Notes under the pieces: model-generated
Seen by the model: only the letters and a program-made list of their open reading frames with translations
The model's database searches: none
What the model was told of the DNA's origin: nothing
Program-made: the position numbers and the translations under genes
NCBI RefSeq assembly: GCF_002355635.1
Contig: NZ_AP017558.1
Span: forward strand, 2,903,918 to 2,967,917
Length of the DNA: 64,000 nucleotides
Source: Halopenitus persicus
GTDB lineage: Archaea > Halobacteriota > Halobacteria > Halobacteriales > Haloferacaceae
Direction of reading: 5' to 3'
Shown here: positions 53,260-62,432 of the stretch, piece by piece
How positions within the stretch are numbered: the first letter of the stretch is position 1
Layout of the letters: each line of letters opens with the position of its first letter

Positions 53260-54057
53260 ATGGACTACGAGGGAGCGGTCCTCGACGTCGACGGCACGGT
53301 CGTTCGCGGCGACGATCCGGTGCCCGGCGCCGCCGAGGGATACCGCCGGATCCGGGAGGCCGGGATCGATCCGCTGTTCGTCTCGAACAATCCGACGAAG
53401 GCGCCGCCGGCGTACGCCGACCGGCTCGCGGCGGCCGGCTTCGGGGTCGATCCGGACCGGATCGTCACCGCAGGCACCGTCACGGTCGCGTACCTCAGGG
53501 AACGGCATCCCGAGGCCGACCTCTTCGTGATCGGCGAGTCCGGCCTCCACACCCAACTCGACGCGGCCGACCTCTCGACGACCGGTGACGCCGACGCGGC
53601 CGACGCGCTCGTCGCATCCATCGACCGCGAGTTCGACTACGGCGACCTCCGTGACGCGCTGTGGGCGCTCGAGCGCGACATCCCGTTCATCGGGACCGAT
53701 CCCGACGTCGTCATCCCGGCAGCCGAACGGAACGTCCCCGGATCGGGAGCCGTGATCAACGCGATCGCGGGCGTCGCCGAGCGGGACCCCGACGTCACGC
53801 TCGGGAAGCCCTCGGAGCCGGCGGTCGAGCTCGTTCGGGAGCGGCTGGGCGTCGACCCGAAGCGCTGTCTCGTCGTGGGCGACCGACTCGACACCGACAT
53901 CGCCTTCGGCGACCGTGCCGGGATGACCACCGTTCTCGTGCGAACCGGCGTCACCGACGAGGCACGGCTGGCCGCCAGCGCGTACGAGCCGGACTACGTC
54001 CTCGATTCGCTGTCGGCGATCGGCCGGGTGCTCGAGGCGGGACCGAAAAAACGGTAG
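53260..54057 (+). CDS. HAD-superfamily phosphatase (NagD/p-nitrophenylphosphatase-like)
   Basis: 265 residues from ATG 53260 (MDYEGAVLDVDGTVVRGDD). Motif I DVDGTV, motif II VSNNPTKAP, the C2 cap region and motif III/IV GKPSEPAV ... VVGDRLDTDIAFGDRAGM are all present. It removes phosphate from small metabolites such as sugar phosphates; exact substrate unknown. Upstream in-frame sequence is not conserved in type. Confidence 0.92.
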   Translation: MDYEGAVLDVDGTVVRGDDPVPGAAEGYRRIREAGIDPLFVSNNPTKAPPAYADRLAAAGFGVDPDRIVTAGTVTVAYLRERHPEADLFVIGESGLHTQLDAADLSTTGDADAADALVASIDREFDYGDLRDALWALERDIPFIGTDPDVVIPAAERNVPGSGAVINAIAGVAERDPDVTLGKPSEPAVELVRERLGVDPKRCLVVGDRLDTDIAFGDRAGMTTVLVRTGVTDEARLAASAYEPDYVLDSLSAIGRVLEAGPKKR

Positions 54058-54087
54058 GGGGCGACTCGGCGGGCCGCGTTGGCGTCG

Positions 54088-54486
54088 TCAGAACGCGTCG
54101 GCGTACGCGGCGATGTCGGCCTGCAGCTCCTCACGAAGCGCCGAGTGGACGTGACAGATGTCCTCGCCGCGCGCGACGATCTCGTCGAGATCGTCGTCGT
54201 CGACGTCGGCCTCGACGTGGAGGTCGAAGGCGATCGACGCCAGGTCGTCGTCGTCGTCGAGCTCGGCGGAGGCGTCGATCTGAACCGTGCCGAGGTCCTC
54301 GATCCCGCGCTGCTGGGCGCCCACGCGGAACGCCGGGATGTAACAGGAGGCGTACGTCGCGACGAGCGCCGTGTTCGGGTCCGGGCCGGTCTCGCCGGTG
54401 GCGTCGATCTGGAGGTCGAAGTCGCCGACCTGGCTCGTGCACGCGTATCCCTCGTCGCTGACCGTCGTGGTTTCGATGTCGGACAT
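54088..54486 (-). CDS. OsmC-family protein
   Basis: 132 residues. The fold signature is seen in GPDPNTALVATYASCYIPAFRVGAQQ with the first Cys. A second Cys occurs in GEDICHVHSALREEL, fitting the peroxidase pair of OsmC/Ohr. Likely reduces organic peroxides in the cytoplasm. Confidence 0.85.
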   Translation of the reverse strand: MSDIETTTVSDEGYACTSQVGDFDLQIDATGETGPDPNTALVATYASCYIPAFRVGAQQRGIEDLGTVQIDASAELDDDDDLASIAFDLHVEADVDDDDLDEIVARGEDICHVHSALREELQADIAAYADAF

Positions 54487-54566
54487 ACCGTGCGAATCTC
54501 CTCACGAGACGGCCTAAAGGGTATCGGCCTCGGCCGCCGGACGGGTGCGACGGTTCGGGGCGCCCG

Positions 54567-55286
54567 TCACAGCTCGTAGCTCTCGTCGCCCTCGAGGACG
54601 ACCGGCTCGCTCGGACCGGCGGTCGCCTCGACCTCCCGGACGAAGTCGTCGGCGTCGATCTCGATCGGCGGGAAGCTGTCGTAGTGCATCGGGATGGCGA
54701 CGTCCGCGCCGACCCAGTCGGCCGCGATCGCGGCCTGCGCGGGCCCCATCGTGAAGTGGTCGCCGGCGGGCAGCGCGGCGACGTCCGGCTCGAGGAACGG
54801 GCCGATGACCTCGCGCATCTCGACCATCAGGCTCGTGTCGCCGGCGTGGTAGAACGTCGACGATTCGGCGTCGGATTCCTGGGTCGGCTTCGAGTCGGAG
54901 ATCACGAACCCGCCGGGCATCCCGGCGGAGGTGCCGTAGCCGGTGTCGATCCCGTTCGAGTGGTCCGCCCGGACCATCGTCACGAAGGCGTCGCCGCACT
55001 CGACGGTGCCGCCGAGGTTCATCCCCATCCCGCCGACGGCGCTGTCGTGGCCGAAGGTGTCCTGCACGTAGCCGACCAGCTCGGGCGTGGCAACGAGGGT
55101 GGCGTCCTCGTAGCGGTCGACGTCGCCGATGTGGTCGGCGTGACCGTGGGTCAAGAGCAGATAGTCCGGATCCAGTTCCTCCGGCGAGACCTCCGTCTTC
55201 GGGTTGTCGAAGAACGGGTCGATGAGCAGGTCCGTCTCGCCGACCGAAACGTGCCAGGTGGAGTGGCCGTGCCAGGTGAGTTCCAT
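54567..55286 (-). CDS. UPF0173-type metal-dependent hydrolase
   Basis: 239 residues from ATG 55286; a TTTATTAG box about 28 bases upstream supports this leaderless start over the longer 55382 frame. The metallo-beta-lactamase signature [16 protein letters not shown] and later [11 protein letters not shown] and PMHYDSFPP carry the metal ligands. UPF0173 proteins (YtkL-like) have unknown natural substrates. Confidence 0.92.
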   Translation of the reverse strand: MELTWHGHSTWHVSVGETDLLIDPFFDNPKTEVSPEELDPDYLLLTHGHADHIGDVDRYEDATLVATPELVGYVQDTFGHDSAVGGMGMNLGGTVECGDAFVTMVRADHSNGIDTGYGTSAGMPGGFVISDSKPTQESDAESSTFYHAGDTSLMVEMREVIGPFLEPDVAALPAGDHFTMGPAQAAIAADWVGADVAIPMHYDSFPPIEIDADDFVREVEATAGPSEPVVLEGDESYEL

Positions 55287-55356
55287 ATGCGTTCGTGTCA
55301 TCGGCCGGACGACTAATAAAGGTCGCCGCCCGGTCCGGGAGCGTAATCGAAAAGCG

Positions 55357-55404
55357 GCGGGATCACGTAGCCGCGGGATCACGTAGCGGCGGGATCACGT
55401 AGCG
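55357..55404. repeat. 16-bp tandem repeat
   Basis: Three near-identical copies of GCGGGATCACGTAGCG in the divergent gap between the UPF0173 gene and hisC. Confidence 0.9.
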
Positions 55405-55478
55405 GCTGATCTCCGGTCGGTGGGCTCGCGGAAGCCGGAAGCTGCACTCTTAAGGCCGCCGCCCTCGGACGGGGAGAC

Positions 55479-56573
55479 ATGCACACACGGGACCTCTCCG
55501 AGCACTCCCCCTACGTTCCCGGTCGCGGCGACGAGGAGGTCGCCCGCGAGCTCGGGATCGATCCGGCGGAGCTCATCACCCTGTCCTCGAACGAGAACCC
55601 CCACGGCGCGAGCCCTGACGCGGTCGACGCGATCCGTGAGGGCGCCGAGTCGATCAGCGTCTATCCCAAGTCCTCACACGCCGACCTCATCGCCGAGCTG
55701 GCCGCGGAGTGGGACCTCGCCGACGAGCAGGTGTGGCTCTCGGCCGGCGCCGACGGCTCGATCGACTATCTCTCGCGCGCGATGCTCGAGCCGGACGACC
55801 GGATCCTGGCACCCGACCCGGGGTTCGCCTACTACGGGATGTCCGCGCGGTACCACCACGGCGACGTTGCGACCTACGAGCTCGACCCCGCGGACGGGTT
55901 CGAGCAGACGGCCGAGACCGTCCTCGACGCCTACGCCGGCGAGCGGATGATCTACGTCACCTCGCCGCACAACCCCTCCGGCTCCGTGATGGACCTCTCG
56001 GAGGTCCGGCTGCTCGCGGACGCGACCGCCGAGGAGACGCTCGTGGTGGTCGACGAGGCCTACGGCGAGTTCGCGGAGACGTCCTCCGCGGTCGAGCTCC
56101 TCGAGGAACGGGCGGACGTCGCCGTCCTGCGGACGTTCTCGAAGGCCTACGGGCTCGCGGGCCTGCGCGTCGGCTACGCGCTCGTCCCCGAAGCGTGGGC
56201 TGACGCCTACGCCCGCGTGAACACGCCCTTCGCCGCGAGCGAGCTGGCCTGCCGGGCGGCGCTTGCCGCCCTGGCCGACGACGAGCACGTCGACCGCTCG
56301 ATCGAGTCGGCGCGGTGGGGCCGCGAGTACGTTCGCGAGCACGTCGACGCGCCGACGGTCGAGTCGGCCGGCAACTTCGTGCTGATCGAGGTGGGCGACG
56401 CCGAGGCCGTGACCGAGGCGCTCCAACGCGAGGGGATCATCGTTCGGGACTGCACCTCCTTCGGCCTGCCCGAGCACATCCGCGTGACGACCGGCACGCG
56501 CGAGGAGACGCGGGCGGCGGTCGAGGCCATCAACGACGTGCTCGCGCGGCTGGAACCGGGTGTCTCGGCCTGA
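55479..56573 (+). CDS. hisC: histidinol-phosphate aminotransferase
   Basis: 364 residues. Class II PLP aminotransferase: LSSNENPHGASPDAV near residue 30, VVVDEAYGEFAE, and the lysine that holds PLP in TFSKAYGLAGLRVGYAL near residue 222. It makes histidinol phosphate. CTCTTAAGG about 30 bases upstream suggests leaderless transcription. Its stop overlaps the kinase gene (TGATG). Other his genes are not in the window. Confidence 0.93.
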   Translation: MHTRDLSEHSPYVPGRGDEEVARELGIDPAELITLSSNENPHGASPDAVDAIREGAESISVYPKSSHADLIAELAAEWDLADEQVWLSAGADGSIDYLSRAMLEPDDRILAPDPGFAYYGMSARYHHGDVATYELDPADGFEQTAETVLDAYAGERMIYVTSPHNPSGSVMDLSEVRLLADATAEETLVVVDEAYGEFAETSSAVELLEERADVAVLRTFSKAYGLAGLRVGYALVPEAWADAYARVNTPFAASELACRAALAALADDEHVDRSIESARWGREYVREHVDAPTVESAGNFVLIEVGDAEAVTEALQREGIIVRDCTSFGLPEHIRVTTGTREETRAAVEAINDVLARLEPGVSA

Positions 56574-57103
56574 TGCGCGTCGCCGTCACCGGCACCCCGG
56601 GAACCGGGAAGACGTCCGCGACGCGGCTGCTCGAGGCCGATGGCACCGGTGAAAGCGAGGACGACCACACCGTCATCCACCTCAACGAGCTGATCGAGTC
56701 GGACGAGGACCTCTGGACCGAGCGCGACGACGATCGCGACTCGCTCGTGGCGGATCTCGAGGCGATCGCCGAGCGGCTCGGCGACTGGGACGGGATCCTG
56801 GAGTCGCATCTGGCACACTACTTCGAGGCCGACCGGGTCGTCGTGCTCCGGTGTGCACCGGAGACCCTCGAGGACCGGCTGACAGAGCGGGGCGAACCGC
56901 CGGCGAAGGCGCGTGAGAACGCCGAGAGCGAGGCGCTCGACGTGATCCTCTCCGAGGCGGTCGAGCGCTTCGGACGCGAACACGTCCACGAGATCGACAC
57001 GACCGAGGCGGAGCCGGAAGCGGTCGCCGCGGAGATCGAGGCGGTCATCGACGGCGACCGCGAGCCGAGCGCCGGGACGGTCGACTTCACGGGGTATTTA
57101 TAA
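56573..57103 (+). CDS. AK6/Fap7-like adenylate kinase family protein
   Basis: 176 residues starting MRVAVTGTPGTGKTSATRLL, a Walker A P-loop. The LID-like DRVVVLRCAPETLEDRLTERG and C-terminal HVHEIDTTEAEPEAV fit the AK6 (hCINAP/Fap7) group, which acts as an NMP kinase/ATPase and in archaea assists small-subunit rRNA maturation. Translationally coupled to hisC. Its last codons contain TATTTATAA, which may be the promoter of the next gene. Confidence 0.85.
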   Translation: MRVAVTGTPGTGKTSATRLLEADGTGESEDDHTVIHLNELIESDEDLWTERDDDRDSLVADLEAIAERLGDWDGILESHLAHYFEADRVVVLRCAPETLEDRLTERGEPPAKARENAESEALDVILSEAVERFGREHVHEIDTTEAEPEAVAAEIEAVIDGDREPSAGTVDFTGYL

Positions 57104-57202
57104 ACAGATGTCGACGCCGACGGAACCCGGACCGATGTCGACGCCGACGTGGACGGGACGGCGGAGACGGCGGAAGACGGAGGCTCCCGGGAGCGACACG
57201 CG

Positions 57203-57862
57203 ATGACGCTCGACCGCTTTCGACCGCTGGCGAACCGGCTGCTCGCCCCGTGGGTTTCGGCGGCCGACCAGCTCGGGCTGAGCCCGGACGGGGTGAGCGT
57301 GCTGGCGTTTCTCGCCGCCATCGCTGCGGGGCTGTCCTTCGCGGTCGCGACGCCGGCCGGCTACCTGGCCGGCGCGATCCTCGTGTTCGTCAACGGCTGG
57401 CTGGACTTGGTCGACGGCCAGCTGGCCCGCACGCAGGGCGTGGAATCATCGGGCGGCGACCTTCTCGACCACGTCCTCGACCGGTACGCCGACATCGCGA
57501 TCCTCGCCGGACTCGCGGCCGGGATCGGCCGCTACGGACTCGGGCTCGCGGCGGTCACGGGCGTGTTGATGACCTCCTACCTCGGCACGCAGATCCAGGC
57601 GGTCGGGCTCGGTCGGGAGTACGGCGGGCTGCTCGGGCGCGCCGACCGGCTCGCGCTCGTGGGCGTGACGGGCGTCCTCGCGGCGGTCGTTCCCGGCCCG
57701 GTCGTGACGGCGGACGCCCTTCCGGAGCCGATCGCCGCCGCCGTCGGGCCCATCGTCGGTCCGGCCGGGATCGGACTCGTGGCGGTCCTCCTCGCGCTGT
57801 TCGCCGTCGTGGGGCATCTCACCGCGCTCCAGCGGTTCCGGGGCGCCTGGGCCGACCTCTAG
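57203..57862 (+). CDS. CDP-alcohol phosphatidyltransferase (archaetidylinositol-phosphate synthase-like)
   Basis: 219 residues from ATG 57203 (MTLDRFRPLANRLLAPW); GTG 57149 would add 18. The catalytic motif D-x2-DG-x2-AR-x8-G-x3-D-x3-D is complete in DLVDGQLARTQG ... GGDLLDHVLDRYAD. Six membrane helices. It joins a CDP-archaeol lipid to a polar alcohol, most likely inositol phosphate. A TATTTATAA box lies about 105 bases upstream within the kinase gene. Confidence 0.88.
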   Translation: MTLDRFRPLANRLLAPWVSAADQLGLSPDGVSVLAFLAAIAAGLSFAVATPAGYLAGAILVFVNGWLDLVDGQLARTQGVESSGGDLLDHVLDRYADIAILAGLAAGIGRYGLGLAAVTGVLMTSYLGTQIQAVGLGREYGGLLGRADRLALVGVTGVLAAVVPGPVVTADALPEPIAAAVGPIVGPAGIGLVAVLLALFAVVGHLTALQRFRGAWADL

Positions 57863-57930
57863 CACCGTCCGACGTCCGACGCGTTCCCCCAACCCGGATA
57901 CTTAAAAGTCTCGGCGGAATACGTGGCGAC

Positions 57931-58167
57931 ATGCCGACCTTCGAACTATCGCTGTCCGACGACGTGTACTCCGAGTTCCAGCAGCTGGCCGAGCAGGAGT
58001 TCGTCAGCGAGGAGCAGGCGGCCGAGGAGCTCATCGCCTCCGGGATCGAGGCGTACAACGTCACGATCGTCGACGAGGAACCCCGCGACGAGATGATGGA
58101 GAGCGCCGAGAACAACATGTTCGACACCGCCCAGGATCCGGGCAGCATCGAGGACGACCGGTTGTGA
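57931..58167 (+). CDS. DUF7120-type small acidic protein
   Basis: 78 residues: MPTFELSLSDDVYSEFQQLAEQEFVSEE..., a beta strand and two helices resembling a ribbon-helix-helix dimer (FELSLSDDVYSEFQQL), then an acidic tail. DNA binding is possible but not shown. CTTAAAAGT 30 bases upstream makes a leaderless mRNA. An IS605-like hairpin begins 5 bases after its stop. Confidence 0.75.
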   Translation: MPTFELSLSDDVYSEFQQLAEQEFVSEEQAAEELIASGIEAYNVTIVDEEPRDEMMESAENNMFDTAQDPGSIEDDRL

Positions 58168-58200
58168 CTTCTCCCACGACTACAGTCGTGGGCTTTCGCC
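58168..58200. mobile_element. solo IS200/IS605-like terminal hairpin remnant
   Basis: CCCACGACT-AC-AGTCGTGGG (58173-58192) is a 9-bp perfect hairpin followed by CTTTCGCC. In haloarchaea this motif is typical of the end of IS200/IS605/IS1341 elements (and of the omega-RNA scaffold of TnpB). No TnpA or TnpB gene is present in the window, so it would be a leftover end or a small non-autonomous element. Confidence 0.5.
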
Positions 58201-58336
58201 TCGAATTTTCCGTAAGCCGTCCCCGACAACCGATACGCCTGCCGGCAGGACGAGAGCCCGGCTCGGTTCGATTGCGGCCGGTCGCGTAGAACGTTACCTT
58301 ATACCACAGATATATAAGCGACCGTTCCACTAGGTC

Positions 58337-58353
58337 GTGATAGGTGGTATCAC
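58337..58353. promoter_or_regulatory. operator-like inverted repeat before a small gene
   Basis: GTGATA-GGTGG-TATCAC is a perfect 6-bp inverted repeat ending directly before ATG 58354. An ATATATAAG TATA box lies about 40 bases upstream. A repressor bound here would cover the start of transcription. Confidence 0.5.
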
Positions 58354-58563
58354 ATGCACGGATCCGGGGGGTTCCGCAGCGACGTCAGCATCGATACCGA
58401 ACGCCAGGCGGAGTCCGAGGCCGAGGCGCTCGTCGAGGAGTTCCTCGACCGGGACCTCGTCGACGCGGAGACGCGCGTCGAACTTCGACGACTGCTCGCG
58501 GCCGACCGCCCCGTCGAGGCGCTGCGAACGGCGACCAAACGACGGCGGCGGAACTGTCGGTAG
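58354..58563 (+). CDS. 69-residue charged protein
   Basis: MHGSGGFRSDVSIDTERQAE..., one acidic helix (EAEALVEEFLDRDLVDAET) then basic (ALRTATKRRRRN). It has its own promoter and operator-like repeat. No family recognised. The repeat array begins at its TAG stop. Confidence 0.5.
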   Translation: MHGSGGFRSDVSIDTERQAESEAEALVEEFLDRDLVDAETRVELRRLLAADRPVEALRTATKRRRRNCR

Positions 58564-58635
58564 ACGACACCGCCGGTCGGGTCGGTAGATGTCATTGCCG
58601 GTCGGGTCGGTAGATGTCACCGCCGGTCGGGTCGG
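58561..58635. repeat. 25-bp minisatellite starting at a stop codon
   Basis: Three 25-bp units (58561, 58586, 58611) of the type TAGATGTCACCGCCGGTCGG. The first starts with the TAG that ends the 69-residue gene. Confidence 0.9.
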
Positions 58636-58701
58636 ATCCGGCGGCGTTCTCGTTCGCCCGGAGGTAGACCTTTTTAAGCGCCCTTCCCGAACGGGCGGAC
58701 G

Positions 58702-59853
58702 ATGTCACACGGAGACTTCGAGGGTTACGGGGGCCGGTACGTCCCCGACCCGCTCGAGGAACCGCTCGACCGGCTTGCGACCGCCTACGACGAGATCGCG
58801 AACACGGAGTCGTTCCGGGCGGAGCTGCGCCGACTGCTCGAGGAGTACGCGGGTCGTTCGACGCCCCTCTACCACGCCGAACGCCTCAGCGAGCGCTACG
58901 GCGCGGACGTCTACCTCAAGCGGGAGGACCTGCTCCACGGCGGCGCCCACAAGATCAACAACGCGCTCGGGCAGGCCCTGTTGGCCAAGCAGGCGGGCAA
59001 GGACCGGCTGATCGCCGAAACGGGCGCGGGGCAACACGGCACCGCGACCGCGATGGTCGGCGCGCTGTTGGACCTGGACACGGAGATCTATATGGGCGAG
59101 AAGGACGTCGAGCGCCAGCGGATGAACGTCTTCCGGATGCGCCTGATGGGCGCCGAGGTGAACGAGGTGACCCGCGGCGGGGCCGGGCTGGCGGACGCCG
59201 TGGACGCCGCCCTCGAGGACTTCGCCGGAAACGTCGCGGACACCCACTACCTCGTCGGCAGCGTCGTCGGGCCCGACCCGTTCCCGCGGATGGTGCGCGA
59301 CTTCCAGTCGGTCATCGGCCGGGAGGCCCGCGAGCAGTTCCTCGACCGCACCGGCGAGCTGCCGGACGCGGCGGTCGCCTGCGTCGGCGGCGGCTCGAAC
59401 GCGATCGGCCTGTTCCACGCGTTCCGCGACGACGACGTCGCCCTGTACGGGGCCGAGGGCGGCGGCGAGGGAACCGACTCGAGCCGCCACGCCGCGCCGC
59501 TGGCACGCGGCGAGGACGACGTCCTTCACGGAATGAAGACGCGCGTGATCGGCGAGGACGTCGAGGTGCATTCGGTCTCCGCCGGGCTCGATTACCCCGG
59601 CGTCGGCCCCGAGCACGCGATGTTCCGGGAGCTGGGTCGGGCCGAGTACGTCGGCGTCGACGACGACGCCGCGCTCGCCGCCTTCCGCGAACTGAGCGAG
59701 ACGGAGGGGATCATCCCGGCGCTGGAGTCGAGCCACGCGATCGCCCGCGCGATCGAGCTCGCCGAGGCGGGCGAGCACGAGACGATCCTCGTGAACCTCT
59801 CCGGGCGCGGCGACAAGGACATGGAGACCGCAGCCGAGCGGTTCGACCTGTAG
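58702..59853 (+). CDS. trpB: tryptophan synthase beta chain, stand-alone
   Basis: 383 residues. PLP lysine in [20 protein letters not shown] (Lys near residue 88), [10 protein letters not shown] and the Gly-rich phosphate loop [15 protein letters not shown] are intact, as is the C-terminal [14 protein letters not shown]. It condenses indole and serine. The sequence is TrpB1-like but there is no trpA or other trp gene beside it, so it may work with a remote TrpA or on free indole. CTTTTTAAGC upstream gives a leaderless mRNA. Confidence 0.93.
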   Translation: MSHGDFEGYGGRYVPDPLEEPLDRLATAYDEIANTESFRAELRRLLEEYAGRSTPLYHAERLSERYGADVYLKREDLLHGGAHKINNALGQALLAKQAGKDRLIAETGAGQHGTATAMVGALLDLDTEIYMGEKDVERQRMNVFRMRLMGAEVNEVTRGGAGLADAVDAALEDFAGNVADTHYLVGSVVGPDPFPRMVRDFQSVIGREAREQFLDRTGELPDAAVACVGGGSNAIGLFHAFRDDDVALYGAEGGGEGTDSSRHAAPLARGEDDVLHGMKTRVIGEDVEVHSVSAGLDYPGVGPEHAMFRELGRAEYVGVDDDAALAAFRELSETEGIIPALESSHAIARAIELAEAGEHETILVNLSGRGDKDMETAAERFDL

Positions 59854-59966
59854 CGGGCCGGGAGCCGGTCCGCTGGTTCACGAACGACGATCGGCGTCCG
59901 TCATGGCTCAAGCCGTGGTTTGTGCCTCTCGAAGGTACTTATCACCGGGGGACGAACCGTCGATCG

Positions 59967-61235
59967 ATGACCGATCCGACGCGACGTGAAGCCCTCCTCG
60001 GACTCGGGGCGGCCGCCGGCCTCGGCGGTGCCGGCTGTCTCGACGCGCCCACCGATGGAGGCGGCAACGGAACGGACGAGCCGCCGGGAACCGATCCCGG
60101 TGAGACGCCCGGTGAGGGAACGCCGACCGAGCAGCCGGACCCGCCGAGCGACGGGCCGGTCGAGCGCGTCGGCGAACGCGCGGTCGCGATCGGGTTGCCT
60201 GCGGAAAGCGCCGCCCCGCGCTGGGCGAGGGGTTCCGCCCCGGGTTCGGACCAGCTCGTGGGATACGTAACGCGGTTCGACTCGCCCGCAGGGGTGCAGT
60301 GGGTGCTCGAGGACCTCCGGGAGGGTTCCGGACGGAGCGCCGCGGTTCGGGAGTTCGTCGACGAGACCGACTTCGGGGAGGCGACGCTGCTGTACGTCGG
60401 CAGCGTGGGACCGAACACCTGCTACGCCAGGCTCGAGGTTCGGGACGTCCGGATCGAGGCCGACGCGATCGCCGGAGCCGCGACGGCGGTCGATACGAGC
60501 AGGGGCGACGTCGGCTGCGGGGAGGCCATCACCTATCCCGCCGCGCTGGTCCGGGTCACCGGGGACGATCTCCCGGCCGGCACCGCGTTCACCGTAACGA
60601 ACGGCTGGGAGGACGCCGCGACCCTCGACGCGACGGAACCGCTCATCGATCCAGCGACGCTTCCGGGGCGGATTCGCCCGACGACCGACCCGCCGGCGGA
60701 GCCGGACGCGCTGCGCTGTCCGGCCGAGGATTTCGAGCGACATCCCGCGTGGTTCGACGAGGCTGACGTCGCGTACGGGGCGATCGGCGCCGGCGACGCC
60801 CATCACGATGGCCCCGCGCCCCCGGACCCGGCCTTCGCCCTCCGCGCGCGTGGCCCCGAGGGGTCGGACGACTCGCTCCGGTTCGAGCGGGGTGCGTCCG
60901 TCTCCATCGAGTTGGTGAACGTCGCGGGGCGAACCCTCTCGACCGGCAACCGACACAAGTACGCCCTCCAGGTCCGGACGAGCGAGGGCTGGACCGACGT
61001 TCGCGGCGCGCGCGGTGACCCGGCACGGTTCGAGTACACCGACGAGGCGGTCGGCCACCCGCCCGGCGAGGGGTTCGAGTGGTCGATCGAGCTGACCGAG
61101 GACGGGATCGTGGAGGGACACCCGCTCGCGGACCGGCTCACCGTCTGTCCCGACCTGCAGCCCGGACGGTACCGGTTCGCCTACTGGGGCGTTCCGGGCG
61201 GAACGATCGCCGTCACGTTCGACTTCCTGGGGTAG
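59967..61235 (+). CDS. Tat lipoprotein, secreted, function unknown
   Basis: 422 residues from ATG 59967. MTDPTRREALLGLGAAAGLGGAGC has a twin-Arg motif and lipobox; a Gly/Pro/Thr linker follows, then a soluble domain of about 350 residues with several Cys (NTCYARLEV, DVGCGEAITY, DALRCPAEDF). TACTTATC about 25 bases upstream is the TATA box. Converges with the DadA-like oxidase; the repeat array starts at its TAG. Confidence 0.8.
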   Translation: MTDPTRREALLGLGAAAGLGGAGCLDAPTDGGGNGTDEPPGTDPGETPGEGTPTEQPDPPSDGPVERVGERAVAIGLPAESAAPRWARGSAPGSDQLVGYVTRFDSPAGVQWVLEDLREGSGRSAAVREFVDETDFGEATLLYVGSVGPNTCYARLEVRDVRIEADAIAGAATAVDTSRGDVGCGEAITYPAALVRVTGDDLPAGTAFTVTNGWEDAATLDATEPLIDPATLPGRIRPTTDPPAEPDALRCPAEDFERHPAWFDEADVAYGAIGAGDAHHDGPAPPDPAFALRARGPEGSDDSLRFERGASVSIELVNVAGRTLSTGNRHKYALQVRTSEGWTDVRGARGDPARFEYTDEAVGHPPGEGFEWSIELTEDGIVEGHPLADRLTVCPDLQPGRYRFAYWGVPGGTIAVTFDFLG

Positions 61236-61296
61236 GTGGGTCAGCCTGGGGTAGGTGGGTCAGCCTGGGGTAGGTGGGTCAGCCTGGGGTAGGTAG
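61233..61296. repeat. 19-bp minisatellite starting at a stop codon
   Basis: Three exact 19-bp units (TAGGTGGGTCAGCCTGGGG; 61233, 61252, 61271) and a partial fourth at 61290. The first begins with the stop codon of the lipoprotein gene; the last abuts the stop of the convergent oxidase gene. Confidence 0.95.
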
Positions 61297-61297
61297 G

Positions 61298-62398
61298 TCA
61301 CTCGAACCGGTCCGGCGAGAGCCGCTCGAGCGCCGGCGGCCGGTCGCCGGTCGCGACGTGCTCCGCCAGCAGGTCCCCCACGACCGGCGCGTAGGTGATC
61401 CCCAGCCCGCTCAGTCCGCACGCGAGGTGGTAGCCGTCGACCGCGGTGGGCCCGACGACCGGCAACCCGTCCGGGGTGACGGTCCGCAACCCGACCCACT
61501 CGGAGACGACGTCAGCGTCGGTGACGGCCGGCACGAGGCGCGCGGTGGTGTCGGCGACGTCGGCGTAGAACTCGCCGCCCACCGACCGCGGTTCGTCGGG
61601 GTCCAGCTCGCCCGCGTCCGCGTACTCGCGCTCGAGGCGCCCGGCGAAGACCTGTGACCGCCCCTCCCCGCGAACGTACTGGCCGCTCTCGAACTGCGTG
61701 TACGGGAGGGTGGCTCCGTCGTCGGTCTCGAGAACCAGGATGCGACCCTTCGTGTGCCGGAGCGGCGCCGAGACGCCGACCATCCGATTGATCCGGGGTG
61801 CCCACGGTCCCGCCGCGTTGATCACCACGTCCGCAGCGAGCTCGCCGTCGGTCGTCTCGACGGCGGTCACCGCTCCGTCCCGGGTCCGGATCCCGGTCGC
61901 CTCGACGCCGGTCCGGATATCGACGCCGCCCTCGCGTGCCTGGCCGGCCCACTGCGAGACGAGCTCGCCCGGGTCGAGATACCCCTCCTCGGGCGTGTAC
62001 AGCGCGCCGGCCGTCTCCTCGGGGGCGATCCCGAACGCCTCGAGGTCGGCTGGGTCGAGCAGCTCGACGTCCGGCCCGTGCTCGGCGTACGTCTCGGCGG
62101 CGCGCTCGAGCCGCGAGCGGTAGGACTCGGTGCGCGCCACCAACAGTGCGCCGATCCGCTCGAAGGAGATCGCGTCCTCGGCGATGCGGTCGGCGTACGT
62201 CCGCCAGGCGCGCTCGCGAAGCGACTGCGCGAACGGCGAGGGGTCCGATTCCAGCCACGAGAAGACGGCGATCGATTTCGCCGTCGTCCCGGCGCCCAGC
62301 GCGTCCTTCTCGAGGAGGTGAACGTCGGTCGGATGGTCACGAAGCGCCCGAGCCAGCCGCACGCCGACGATCCCGCCACCGATCACCACGACGGACAT
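61298..62398 (-). CDS. FAD-dependent amino-acid oxidase/dehydrogenase (DadA-like)
   Basis: 366 residues from ATG 62398. The FAD motif SVVVIGGGIVGVRLARALRD opens the protein; GALYTPEEGYLDPGELVSQWA and the C-terminal VGLRTVTPDGLPVVGPT ... CGLSGLGITYAPVVGDLLAEH match the DAO superfamily (D-amino acid, glycine or sarcosine oxidation). Electron acceptor and substrate unknown. The long upstream frame to 62959 covers a repeat and another gene and is rejected. Confidence 0.9.
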   Translation of the reverse strand: MSVVVIGGGIVGVRLARALRDHPTDVHLLEKDALGAGTTAKSIAVFSWLESDPSPFAQSLRERAWRTYADRIAEDAISFERIGALLVARTESYRSRLERAAETYAEHGPDVELLDPADLEAFGIAPEETAGALYTPEEGYLDPGELVSQWAGQAREGGVDIRTGVEATGIRTRDGAVTAVETTDGELAADVVINAAGPWAPRINRMVGVSAPLRHTKGRILVLETDDGATLPYTQFESGQYVRGEGRSQVFAGRLEREYADAGELDPDEPRSVGGEFYADVADTTARLVPAVTDADVVSEWVGLRTVTPDGLPVVGPTAVDGYHLACGLSGLGITYAPVVGDLLAEHVATGDRPPALERLSPDRFE

Positions 62399-62432
62399 TA
62401 CGGTGACTCTCGCCGAGCATCGGCATAAAACT

